Assembly (NCBI GenBank): GCA_030765045.1
Contig: CM060974.1
Location: 48,918,839 to 48,982,838, forward strand
Source of the DNA: Tenodera sinensis
Lineage: Eukaryota; Arthropoda; Insecta; Mantodea; Mantidae
DNA length: 64,000 nt
Direction: 5' to 3'
Below the pieces are notes generated by a model. That model did no database searches. It saw only the letters and a program-made list of their open reading frames with translations, and was not told where the DNA came from. The first letter of the stretch is position 1. The number at the start of each line of letters is the position of its first letter. Shown one piece after another: positions 11,401 to 21,899 of the stretch. A program made the translations under genes and the position numbers.

Positions 11401-12362
11401 GAGAAAATCTACTTATAAGAGAAAATCCACTGGAATTATTGCAACCTACCTTCAGTTTGGAATTAATAGAGGAAATAAGTAAATCAGACACACCAAAAGA
11501 AATACAAAAACTTCTAGCTCTGGAAACAATCAATACCAGATATCCCACAGAACAATGGCTGCACATAGATACTGATGGATCCTCCACGGAAAGCCTTACT
11601 GGAGCTGGAGTTACATGTTCACATTTTTCCTTTTATCATTCTGTTGGCAGAGACACAACAAATTATGACGGAGAAATAGAGGCTATATACATTGCTCTCC
11701 AAGAATTATTAAATCTTCCCTTAAATAAATTTAACAAGGCAGTAATTCTTTCAGATTCTAAAGCTACAATTCAGGGAATATGTTCAAATAGTACAAAGAA
11801 GTCAACAAAAATTAGTCAACAAAAATTAGAGAATTTTAACACAACTCCAAAAAGTTAATAAGACTGTTCATCTCCAATGGATTCCAGCACACTGTGGAGT
11901 CATGGAGAATGAAGCTGCAGACTCACTTGCAAAGAAAGGCAACACAATAGAACAAAAGTTCAAATTCAATTTCTCATATTCCTCAATAAAACGCTTGATC
12001 ATTAAAAAATTTTCTCATTCATACCTACAAGAAATAGAAACAAATGCCAAAGATAAAAAAATGGATTACTTACTTTCCAACCCAGATATAATCCCCCAGA
12101 GACCAAGGAAAACAGCGGTTGCAGCCTTCCAACTATTGACAAATCACGACTGCTTAGCATGTCATCTCTTCAGAATAGGTATCTCAGCTTCACCAATATG
12201 TGTCCTGTGTAACGATCCAGCAGAAATGAACGAACATCACTTGAAGACCTGTGAAGCATTTAGATCAGAAGAAAGTATAGTTCAAAAGTATTGGAAAGCA
12301 CGAATGCTAATGGCTTCATTGCCAGATGCAAGGCACTAGAAAACAACAACAACAACAACAAC
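8441..12362 (+). mobile_element. I/Jockey-type LINE with RNase H and (CAA)n tail, defective
   Basis: Non-LTR retrotransposon with endonuclease, reverse transcriptase, RNase H and a C-terminal zinc-knuckle-like region, ending in (AAC)n at 12,340-12,362. It is absent from copy B, so it inserted after the duplication. The exact 5' end is not clear: the element abuts LTR-like sequence, no ORF1 is visible, and no clean target duplication was found. A 239-bp 3' stub of the same family is at 12,887, a 53-bp stub at 44,513 (inverted), and a diverged relative at 44,870. Confidence 0.8.
8542..12339 (+). pseudogene. LINE ORF2 polyprotein (EN-RT-RNase H), decayed
   Basis: Would copy its own RNA at a nicked chromosomal site. 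The endonuclease N-terminus LRILQRNAGGMSQPKK and the later IGDFNAHS are at 8,660-9,080. The RT has FRPISLISIIAKVMERMV (from 10,208), QIGFRQNHSTSE, FIDFKSAYDSVW, GLPQGAV and the catalytic LFADDV (about 10,684). RNase H is recognisable by IDTDGSS (11,567), a conserved E in NYDGEIEAIY, ILSDSKA and IPAHCGVMENEAADSLAKK. The C-terminal CVLCNDPAEMNEHHLKTC is a CCHC-like knuckle. The frame is broken by stops after EEQDK, FCAT, DDVVI, KPNL, RLIT and TTKI, and by frameshifts near 9,960 and 11,860. The RNase H places it in the I group of clades rather than CR1 or RTE. Confidence 0.8.
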
Positions 12363-12755
12363 AATTTACTCGCCTGATTTAGTTTTTTATGGCTGACATC
12401 AACAACTGAAATAAAAATACTGTAACTCAGAGTTTGCCAACTTTTAGTTAAAGCTTTAATTATATGTCAGGAGCTTTGTATTTTATCAGATTATTACAGT
12501 GAATTGTTTGCAAACTCTTGCTAATGTAAAAGGAAGGCAGCAACAAATCTATATGACTTCTGAACATGCCTCAAGGCACTTTTGTTCATGCACAGGAGCG
12601 CTCTGTGTGTAAATAACTACTTAGATCCATGCCATGAGATTTTCCTGACTGACGTTACAATTGTGAGGTGAAGTGAAAAATCTACATACCAAGGAATTAA
12701 TGGTTCACCACTCAAAAGTTATTCATTATGGCACTCATCACTAAGTATAGAGCTA
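12363..12755. other. Duplicated non-coding sequence
   Basis: Matches 40,882-41,235 of copy B. I see no gene in it. Confidence 0.35.
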
Positions 12756-14050
12756 TTATCCTACAAAGAACTCAGCAATTATTGTTTCATAGCTAATGCC
12801 TTTAACACATGTAACAAAAAGAAAACAAAAGATCCTACTCAAACTGAAATGCATTTTAAATTCTAAAGAAAAGCACATCACAAAATGCAGCCTTCCGACT
12901 ATTGACAAATCACGACTGCTTAGCAAGTCATCTCTACAGAATAGGTATCTCAGCCTCACCAATATGTGTCCTGTGTAACGATCCAGCAGAAATGAATGAA
13001 GAACACTTGAAGACCTGTGAAGCATTAAGATCAGAAGAAACTACAGTTCAAAAGTATTGTAAAGCACGAATGCTAATGGCTTCATTGCCAGATGCAAGGC
13101 ACTAGAAAACAACAACAACAACAATACATCACAAAATTAACTGTAAATTTTAAATGGACCCCACAATTCCCAGAGCGATAGAAGATACTACCTTGTTAAA
13201 AAGCAACACCTCTCATGGTTAGGATGAGACAGGTGGCAAATGGTTAAAATATCCTACTGAAGTTGAGTATGCGTCTTAGTCATATATGTAATCATTCTCG
13301 TTTGTCAGGGATATTTCCATAAGAAATGAAATACAATTGTTAAAGCTTTATACAAAACAGTAGACAATACCCTGACTTCCAACTATATCTTATTCTTAAC
13401 AGCCTTTTCCTAAAGTAATGGAAATTGTGTTATACGATAAATGGATTCTTCATTCTTGCATTATAGCAGGTTGGATTTACAAACAGAATTTCAACTGAAA
13501 ATGGTGCACATATGCTAATTTCTGAAGCCTTGTGTAAAACAAAACTACAATTGGGAATATATTGTGTTCTAGCGGAAGTATTTTACGGGTATAGATCACA
13601 ACCTCTCACTGAAAAGTTAACATTTTAAGGTTTCAATGAGATTGCTATAAATTGATTCAGATATAACATATCAAACAGAATCCAAAAAACCAGGAAATAT
13701 GGTTATTATTCTAAACCAGGGATTGCTACTAAAGATGTTCCCAAGGTTCTATGGTCCGGGTTTTCTATTTTTAATATTAGTGAATGACTTACCTTGTAAA
13801 ATCTTAGCAAAGGTTCCATAGCTACGCCTCTTTTCAGATTATACTAGTGTACTTCTGTCTGAAACGTCACACCAGCATATAAGAAACGTTGTCAATAAAG
13901 CATTTGAATATCTCATCATTTGATTTGAAGCAAGCAAAGCATCATTAAACAACAAAAATCTATATTCAAATAACTAGAGTTTAAACTCTATGGAACTCAA
14001 AACAAGCATAAGGAAGTAAATGAGTAAACAACCAGAGACAACAATTACTC
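12756..14050 (+). pseudogene. Ancient non-LTR RT relic (copy A)
   Basis: Highly degenerate, with short RT-like pieces in changing frames: ELSNYCFIANAFNTC around 12,770-12,815, LSHICNHSRLSGIFP around 13,270-13,320, a QxGFTNxISTENGAHM-like patch near 13,470-13,515, and LFLIL-VNDLPC near 13,765-13,795. The same relic is at 41,230-42,330, so it was in the ancestral segment. A LINE stub interrupts it at 12,887-13,125. It is not functional. The clade is not resolvable by eye; CR1/Jockey-like is a guess. Confidence 0.6.
12887..13125 (+). mobile_element. 5'-truncated copy of the (CAA)n LINE with 12-bp TSD
   Basis: Nearly identical to the last ~240 bp of the LINE ending at 12,362, including LTNHDCLASHLYRIG, the CVLCNDPAEM knuckle and the (CAA)n tail. 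It is flanked by ACATCACAAAAT at 12,875-12,886 and 13,126-13,137. Copy B (near 41,398) has a single, empty target site, so the insertion postdates the duplication. Confidence 0.93.
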
Positions 14051-14056
14051 TATGTG

Positions 14057-14710
14057 TATGAGACAGAATATATTGTAAGACCCCAAAAGGAAATCACTTA
14101 TGTAAATATTTATTGCAAATATAATTTATTTTTGGTGTTGATACAAGTTAGTTGAGTAACAAAAACGTGTTGCTATTTTTCATTGTTAAGAAAAATAAGT
14201 TTGTTTAAAAACGTCATAAATGTTAAGTTTCACATTTAAATTTAATATGTATAAATAAAAGAATCATATATATTTAATATTAAAAGCGAATGGAGAATAG
14301 CTAAAGATCACTTCCCTAACAATACGGGAACTATTTAATGCAGAAGAATAGAAAATGAAAGCATACACAGATGTATAAATAAAAATAGCATCATGTAAAG
14401 TATTGCTAAAATTGTTAATGGCGTCAGTATGGTATAGATGAGTAGATGTATTTTTGCAATGCTAGTGAATACGGATCTAAAAAACTGTAAAAGTGAAAAG
14501 ACAATCAAAATAATACAAAAAGCTGTAACAAAAGTCAGTCCAATTTTAATAAGTGTAAAAAGAGACGAAAAAGGTGCTAATAAAGTGATATATAGTGAAG
14601 TTGCATCGTGTGTTTATTCATTCCACCTAGTACCACGCCCTGAGAGAAATAATAGTCTCATAGCCCAACACAAATCAAATTGCATTATAAAACCAGCACC
14701 AACAGACTAA
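14057..14710 (+). mobile_element. LTR-like unit (TGAGAC...GTCTCA family) at the end of copy A
   Basis: Starts TGAGACAGAATATATTG and ends near TAGTCTCA, with further similarity through CAGCACCA. It contains a TATA-like TATAAATAAAAG and an AATAAA near 14,578. It is closely similar to 42,341-42,955, which leads into a gag-like frame. Here no gag follows, and similarity between the two big copies ends in this unit, so it may mark the rearrangement breakpoint or be a solo LTR. Confidence 0.6.
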
Positions 14711-15710
14711 CAAAAGAATAGGTGTATCATCTTTTTCATTCACAGAACATGTACATTTAATATTAATGAATTTGGAGACATGAAGGTCAAATGTTGTGCA
14801 ATTTGACATGGAATGACTCATATGCACAATAATCAAGGTTGAATGTAGAAAGCAATACACAACCATAAGGAGACTTACTGCATTATTTCAACCATACGCA
14901 TCTCTAATTCCATATATAAGTGTAATAAACACTCTATAACATGCTGGTTCAATTTGACACATCCTCAAAATACTTCAAACACTCACTGTAATAACATAAA
15001 TGGAGACGACACAATTCCTTCATAAGTATTTAGGGAGTTTAGGTAATACTCATCTAGCACAGTAAATATATATGTATATGTTGTTCCATGCAGCACACCA
15101 AGGTTATGTTACATTACATCTATATAAGCAATTTTAAGAAAACTAGCCTGCTTTTAGTGATATCACATTGGTCAAAGTAAAATTAGACCAGCATACTGTA
15201 GAATATCCCATATAACCGCAATCGCCTTGGAGTGAATTATTGTAAATTAAATACTTTACAACAATATCTCCAACATAACGCTACATGTGCAAGACAAGTG
15301 TTTTAGCACATACACAATCTTTAGTGCCCCAGTTTGCGCTTGGAGTGCCTTTGTGAGACAGATAGCAAGTAACATGAACAAAGCAGTTAGCGGATGGAAC
15401 GAGCACTTGATTATCAACAACACAGTATTAAATTATCACCAAGTCTTCTATGAACCTACAGCCTTGTTAGTTCTCAGTTTCAATTAAGGGAGCGTAATGT
15501 GACAAACAATTGGTGCATCAAGTTTCCTAAACAGAATGCTTTGTGTTGTGAAGTTCTTACAAATTTGGTTTAACCTTCAAATAACATCCAAAGCTAAAGT
15601 ACATACAAAACTTGTGATTTCATAAGATGCGAGTATAACACTTCATTTTACTTACAAAATTCTAAATACGCTGACGTAGGTTATATGTACAGGGGGACCA
15701 CTTATACTCC
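14711..15710. other. AT-rich sequence, nothing recognised
   Basis: About 1 kb without coding signature, repeat signature or clear RNA gene. Confidence 0.4.
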
Positions 15711-15722
15711 ACTGTCTATACC

Positions 15723-15982
15723 TGCCCGCCTCTGTAGCGTGATGGTTAGCGTGTCTGCCTCATGTTCAAGAGGTCGCGAGTTCGAATCTCGCTTAGGGTA
15801 AGTTACCGGGTAAGGTTTTTTTCCGAGGTTTTTCCTACCCTGAGAAGACGAATGTCGGGTAACTTAAAGCGCCATGGACCTCGGGCTCATTTGAGCATCA
15901 TTTCACCCATTTCATTCATTCGTCCGATATGACACAATGTTGGAGGACGTTAATTCAAAAAAAAAAAAAAAAAAAAAAAAAA
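15723..15982 (+). mobile_element. tRNA-derived SINE (family S1) with 12-bp TSD and poly(A)
   Basis: The tRNA-like head has A-box-like GATGGTTAGCGTG and a B box GAGTTCGAATCTC. It is followed by a conserved-looking body (GGTTTTTTTCCGAGGTTTTT) and a terminal A tract of about 25. The target duplication ACTGTCTATACC is at 15,711-15,722 and 15,983-15,994 without mismatch, so the insertion is young. A second, inverted family member lies near 25,425-25,560. Confidence 0.93.
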
Positions 15983-15994
15983 ACTGTCTATACC

Positions 15995-16275
15995 GAAGTA
16001 AAATCAACAAAAAATTAAAGGAAACGCCAAGATTTTTGTATCTTTATTTCTCGTCTTTCCCTCTCAAAGCATACTCGTAAACACACCAATCAATAATACC
16101 AGAAAGTAGATATTTGTTGAAATATTAGCATTATCTGATGTATTACAGCCAAATGGACTGCATTTATACTTGCTATGTTTCTTTATCTTTACTGCTATCT
16201 ATAGCCTTTTGGCTCACGTTTAAAACTAGACGTTTACATAAATGTTTAATTCCCACTCTCTCCTCCAAGGACCTA
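15995..16275. other. No feature recognised
   Basis: Short AT-rich spacer between the SINE and the tandem repeats. Confidence 0.35.
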
Positions 16276-16278
16276 CTT

Positions 16279-16393
16279 CAAAACTGGGCTCATCTTTACA
16301 AACGTTCCCTTTCTGCCAGCCAGCTGCCAGCCAGACAAAACTGGGCTCATCTTTACAAACGTTCCCTTTCTGCCAGCCAGCTGCCAGCCAGAT
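16279..16393. repeat. Two tandem 53-bp repeats
   Basis: The unit AACTGGGCTCATCTTTACAA ... CAGCTGCCAGCCAG occurs twice back to back with almost no divergence, which indicates recent slippage or unequal exchange. Confidence 0.9.
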
Positions 16394-16409
16394 TCTAAGT
16401 GTCCGAACC

Positions 16410-16480
16410 TACCTTCTGCGCATGCGCCGGCAGTAGTTTCCCTACCTTCTGCGCATGCGCTGGCAGTACCGGCAGTAGTT
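16410..16480. promoter_or_regulatory. Paired NRF1/EWG-type palindromes
   Basis: Two perfect GCGCATGCGC palindromes at 16,418-16,427 and 16,451-16,460, each within a repeated TACCTTCTGCGCATGCGC block. This equals the consensus of NRF1 (Erect wing in insects), typical of CpG-rich promoters. No transcript start or gene is evident beside it, so promoter function is speculation. Confidence 0.4.
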
Positions 16481-16629
16481 TCACAATCGCCCACTAGATT
16501 TCAGCACACGCTTTTTCACATTGCCAACATTGCTTTTTACACTACACTAGTTTTCATTGCCAAAACATTAAACACCGATATTTATTTGACACGTGCTTTA
16601 TTTAACACGTGATGCAACCACCTGCAATC

Positions 16630-16925
16630 TGGCAGTAACATAACAATGACATACGCCGCTATCGCGTAGCGCAACTCCATACATTATTACTGGCTCGTTC
16701 TTTATTATTATATTATTATATTATTATGAGCCGAAATGGATTTATTATTTTTTATCCATTATTATGGATTATTATTATACGATACGCTGGCTCGTAACAT
16801 AATGACATACGCCGCTATCGCGTAGCGCAACTCCATACATTATTACTGGCTCGTTCTTTATTATTATATTATTATGAGCCGAAATGGATTTATTATTTTT
16901 TATCCATTATTATGGATTTGAGCCG
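16630..16925. repeat. Direct repeat unit with GGCTC/GAGCC hairpin arms
   Basis: A ~165-bp unit (ACATACGCCGCTATCGCGTA ... GGCTCG ... ATT runs ... GAGCCGAAATGGA) occurs at about 16,648-16,760 and 16,803-16,925. A partial third unit lies beyond the ATT tract at 17,712-17,765. The GGCTC and GAGCC arms are inverted around an ATT run. Confidence 0.8.
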
Positions 16926-16978
16926 AAATGCATTTATTATTATTTTTAATCCATTATTATGGATTATTATTATTGTTG

Positions 16979-17713
<735 letters not shown>

Positions 17714-17839
17714 GATACGCTGGCTCCTTCTTTATTATTATATTATTATTATGAGCCGAAATGGATATTGTTTAGGAAAGCTTACGCGATGATTTTGTGA
17801 GAATTTCGGCAAAGTCACACTCGGCAGTGGGATATATTT

Positions 17840-18200
17840 TTTTATTATATTTTTATTATGTTTATTATTTATCGTTCTTTTTTGTTTATTTATTTTATCT
17901 TTTACCTTTATCTTTTATCTTTATCTTTTTTTGTTTATTTATTTTATCTTTTACCTTTATCTTTTATCTTTATCTTTTTTGTTTATTTATTTTATATTAT
18001 TGCTTTTAATGTTATTAGATTTATATTATATATATTATATTTAATACTATTATATTATTATATTTATATTATTCTTATTAATATTTAAATATTAAAATAT
18101 AAATATTTATTTATAAATTTATAAATTTATATTAAAATATTATAAATATTTAATTATATTTAATACTATTATATTATTATATTTATATTATTTTTATTAA
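17840..18200. repeat. T-rich tandem repeat and extreme AT-rich tract
   Basis: A TTTATCTTTTACCTTTATCT block of about 60 bp is duplicated at about 17,886-17,990. It is followed by nearly pure A/T sequence to about 18,200. The apparent open frames are composition artefacts. Confidence 0.8.
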
Positions 18201-19345
18201 TTATCGTGACAACACAGGCGCCAAATCCAGAATGCTTACGAAACGAGCCATTGCTTCTTTCTTGTACCAAGCACAATAGCATAATGACGACTCCCGCAAA
18301 AACATTCAAACTTACTGTTGGCAACAAAGTCCTAGGGACATTTTGCTGTTGGCAGCGTTGCATTAACACAGCAACTTCGGCAACTTTCGTGACCATTCGT
18401 ACACACTGCCGAATGGGACTTAGCCGAAATTCTGACCAACTCATCGCGGGAACCTTTCTAAAGATTAGAAAGACTGTATACACGTACGCGACAGAGGAAA
18501 ACAGAGGTGTCTGTTATCGTAGCATAAACATTTGCTGACCTGTTTATTAAGGGTAGGCTCACTCATTGGATTTCTGCTCAAGGTCATTCGTCAAGAACGA
18601 ACGCGCAACCTATACATTAAGTTAAATTATAATTTTTACATCTAGGTACATTTTTATATCACGATCGATTTCGTGTGCAAAACCTATGTGTCCTGAACAA
18701 CTCTAATGTGAATTACAGCATTTCCAGGGTTGTTACATATTTTAATGTTATTATATTTTCATTTTTTAATTATTCTATGTATTTTAATTATTTTAATATA
18801 TTTTTGTTAGAAGTGTGACTCTAAATTTGTGGTGGAAAGTCTTTAGGAAATGGTGTCACCTGTGCTTCGGGGGAATGTGTGTTTGAATATGTTTTCCACT
18901 AAGCAACCTGCAAAGTGTATCTTTCTTCTTCCGAAGGTAAGGACGAACTACTGGCAACACTTTAATTTATTCTAATTCGTATTATCTGTATGGGAAGGTT
19001 CTCTTGCTGCAGTTCATCAAGTGTGGCAGTAGGTACTTTAAAATTCTATGGAATGGTTTACTTGTTGGTGCTAGAAGCCTTTATCCTGAAGTGCATCATG
19101 TGACTTCCAGCATTTAGATACTATTGTATTTATATAACGTGGATTAGACCAAAAGTTATCAAAATGCAGCAGTACTCAATTTACCGAAAATCATACATAT
19201 TACCCTCCAAAAACTTAAGAGTAAGGTCTACTACGTCCTCAGAGATTGAAAATAATAAGTGTCTGAAAAGTGAAACCTCACATGAGTGGGATGGAATAGG
19301 ACTAAGCTGTTAAAAATGCTGCTCAAGTGATTTGAGTAAACCCAT
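18201..19345. other. No gene recognised
   Basis: A 110-codon open frame (18,206-18,538, plus) has balanced composition but no recognisable motif, homologue or splice context. I do not call it a gene. The rest is AT-rich spacer. Confidence 0.35.
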
Positions 19346-19349
19346 GTCA

Positions 19350-20205
19350 CATTTGTAACTGTTCGCTCTTGTGGGGAATTTTTCCAGATTGTATATTAAA
19401 GTTAGCAACAGTTCCGCCATTGTTTAAAAATGGTGATAAACAATTACCCGCTAATCACAGACCAACCCCACTGCCTACCCCATTGTCAAATATTTTTGAG
19501 AAAGCAATGTATAATCGTATTATGAAACGTCTTGAGGAAAATAACATTCTAACATCCTGTCAGTTTGGTTTTAGGAAGAGATTGTCTCCCAACAATGCCA
19601 CGTATTGATATCAATGAAATATCAATTGCCATGAATAACAAGGAATCCATTATAGGAATATTTCCTATCATTTGGCCAATTCCTTTCATAGTATTAACCA
19701 TGGGCTGATGCTACGGCCGGGATAAGCTCTCAATAGCACCTTTAAGTCCTATTTGACGAACAGAACACAAAATAATATTGTCAACAATAACGAATCAGAT
19801 CCATGTACAATCAAACTTGGAATTTCTCGGGTTTCAATATTCTGGTTTTCATAAATGATTTACTCTGTTATCTCAATGAACATTCCAAAACAATATCTTT
19901 ACAGACGACACCAGTGTGCTTATATATGAGAAGTAGAAAGATGAACTCTTAAATATGAGTACAGCTAGATTTAGGGGGTTGAACATTTGGTTCAAAGCCA
20001 ATAAATTAATTCCAAGTTATGATAACAATGGCACACACAGTTCAAAACTATAAAATTATTCTAGACTTTAGTATCGCGGTTTACAATAATTACAGTAGGA
20101 GGTGCGAACCTTCTGGGGTTAGAAATAGATGGAGAGATGAATTGGAAAAAGCATACACACAGCTTCAGTGCATTTTGATGTAGCAAAGTAGATTTTGAAG
20201 CAAAT
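19350..20205 (+). pseudogene. Non-LTR reverse transcriptase relic
   Basis: Recognisable RT core pieces: LKLATVPPLFKNGDKQ, NHRPTPLPTPLSNIFEKAMY and CQFGFRKR at 19,380-19,585. After that, in other frames, come a VFINDLLC patch, a degenerate ADDT patch near 19,850-19,915, and LEIDGEMNWKKHTHSF near 20,120-20,170. No endonuclease or 3' end is visible. Multiple stops and frameshifts make it dead. The clade looks CR1/Jockey-like, by resemblance only. Confidence 0.75.
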
Positions 20206-20990
20206 TCTTCACCCTAAACCACCCTTTACATGGAAAGTTTATCGAAAATTTAGATTTTCTTGAAAATGTCTAACGATTTTGACGAAAATGTCATATGTTT
20301 GACATATTTTTATTACAAATCAAATGTGTATCTTGAGTTTTCTAACTATAGCTCCTGTAGTCGTATTTACTCTAGATGATTTTTGAATAACTGGTAAACC
20401 TAAGACACAGACCAAATCTTGCTGTGGAAAAATGTAGATATTGCTAAAACACACAATTTATGTCTGAATAAATGTTTTTACTAGAGTGAACCATTTCGGA
20501 GATGTTCCTTGTTATTTGTGTGAGTTATAGATAACTTGTACTTATTTCAAATATATCATTATTTTTTTTTAAATATGTTAATTGTGCAAAGAGAACGGAA
20601 TCTCAAAGGTTTAAAACATTGGATTATCGCTCAAAGTCTACTGTATTCCCATATTCCCTTTGTACAAGGAAATAAGCAATAATATTATTTGTACAAATGT
20701 TTATCTCAACTAACATGAAGAAGAGTTTGTAAGAATGGTTAGTACAAGAGCAGAGAAAGCCATGTGAACGCAATACATCAGATTGTTTCTTTACCTTTCA
20801 TTTTTTCCTGTTTAGATTTATTCAGGTTAAATATACATAGTTGTTTATTAATATTATCTTACTACATAGACCAGCTAGTATACGAATACGGTAGACACAA
20901 TTTGCATTGCAATACATGTAAAGAAAATAAATTGCAACTTTCAGGTACCTACACAACTTGTAATCTGAGTTCACAGGCGTCGCGAAAGGG
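20206..20990. other. AT-rich sequence, nothing recognised
   Basis: No coding or repeat signature seen. Confidence 0.35.
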
Positions 20991-20993
20991 AGC

Positions 20994-21017
20994 GGGGGGG
21001 GGGGGGGGGGGGGGGGG
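20994..21017. repeat. Poly(G) tract
   Basis: About 24 consecutive G. A second homopolymer, poly(C), is near 21,321-21,333. Together with a loose match between GGCGTCG (about 20,977) and its complement CGACGC (about 21,350) this could be a small DNA transposon, but no clear TSD was found. Confidence 0.85.
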
Positions 21018-21374
21018 TCCGCCGCCCCTCCCTGGAAGTTGGTCAACTTAATGTGCAATCAATTACTGACTATTAATGTTATGTTTCTCATGACATGGGA
21101 CCTTATAGGGTACCTTTTTATATCATCTTATGTATTGACTCATGACATGGTTCAATTGTGTATTCCACTGAATTGAACTGAATGAAAAAAAAAAAAACTA
21201 CTGTTTTAAAAGATCAATTTCTATGTAACACAAATTAACATGGTTATATGCAACGAATATTATAAATTTTGACAATAAAATAGTGAATTGATATTATCTG
21301 ATTGCAAATTTGAAACATGTGGCCCCCCCCCCCTTGGAAAAATGTCTACCGACGCTCATGTTTGAATTGTTCAG

Positions 21375-21860
21375 TTACTCAGCGCCATCTAGTACTTCTG
21401 TGTTTTCCGTGAGTAGGCAACTATAACAAATAATGTTGACATGTTTGTTCGAACAGAGGGGAGTGTAGTATTTACCACATGCATATTTACTTTCGCAGTT
21501 CTTTCTGTCTTTGTTACAGAGTCCACATCGTTTCCTTTTCAATACGATTGGTGGTGTATTTGAGAATTCTCATATGGGTTATTCGGGTTTATATTTTGTC
21601 AGAAGACCTTTCAGATCACTAGATAGGTTTGAAAGCATTGCTCTTCTTTGTAGTTATTGCGACAGTGAAGTTAGAGATATTGCTTTCAAATACTCCTTCC
21701 TTGTGGAATATTTGTTTGGATTTCCAAGAAAGATTGCTCTAGAATTAATAACTGTAATATTCAGTAAGAGGTGCAAAATTACTGCTGCCACCACCGCTGC
21801 AGCCACCGCCACCACCACCACCAGCACCACGACAACAACAAGAATAGTAGTAATAAAATA
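21375..21860 (-). pseudogene. piggyBac-like transposase, C-terminal fragment
   Basis: Read on the minus strand, the frame contains STRKEYLKAISLTSLS, then a break, then AMLSNLSSDLKGLLTKYK. It ends in a cysteine-rich tail (CGLCNKDRKNCESKYACG, then CSNKHVNIICYSC) and a stop at 21,375-21,377. A C-terminal Cys/His cluster after an SRKEFL-like helix is characteristic of piggyBac transposases and helps bind the transposon ends. Stops interrupt it, including one just before LQRRAML. The N-terminal DDE part is absent. The 5' side runs into CCACCGCC/ACAACA simple repeats at 21,780-21,860. A sister copy is split by the hAT element (53,577-53,602 plus 61,565-61,920). Confidence 0.65.
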
Positions 21861-21899
21861 GTAATAATAATTGTGTGAAGGCCGGACAGCCTTAGAAAT

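Larger units (their letters stand above)
350..14710. repeat. Segmental duplication, copy A
   Basis: Long collinear similarity to 34,075-42,955, with only a few differences per hundred bases by eye in the low-copy parts. It starts inside the Helitron-like element and ends in an LTR. Copy A is longer because of later insertions: a SINE near 2,676-2,806, a 283-bp repeat at 5,565-5,847, an LTR remnant at 5,908-6,759, about 4.7 kb at 7,674-12,362 (LTR-like plus LINE) and a LINE stub at 12,887-13,125. Each is missing at the matching point of copy B. Confidence 0.9.

Noticed and set aside
15723..15800. Functional tRNA gene
   Set aside because: A and B boxes are present, but the cloverleaf is imperfect and the sequence continues into a SINE body, poly(A) and TSD.
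18206..18538. 110-codon open frame
   Set aside because: No motif, homologue or splice signals recognised; the overlapping opposite-strand frame is equally open.
20977..21352. Possible hAT-type MITE around poly(G) and poly(C)
   Set aside because: Only a short imperfect match between the termini and no convincing 8-bp duplication.
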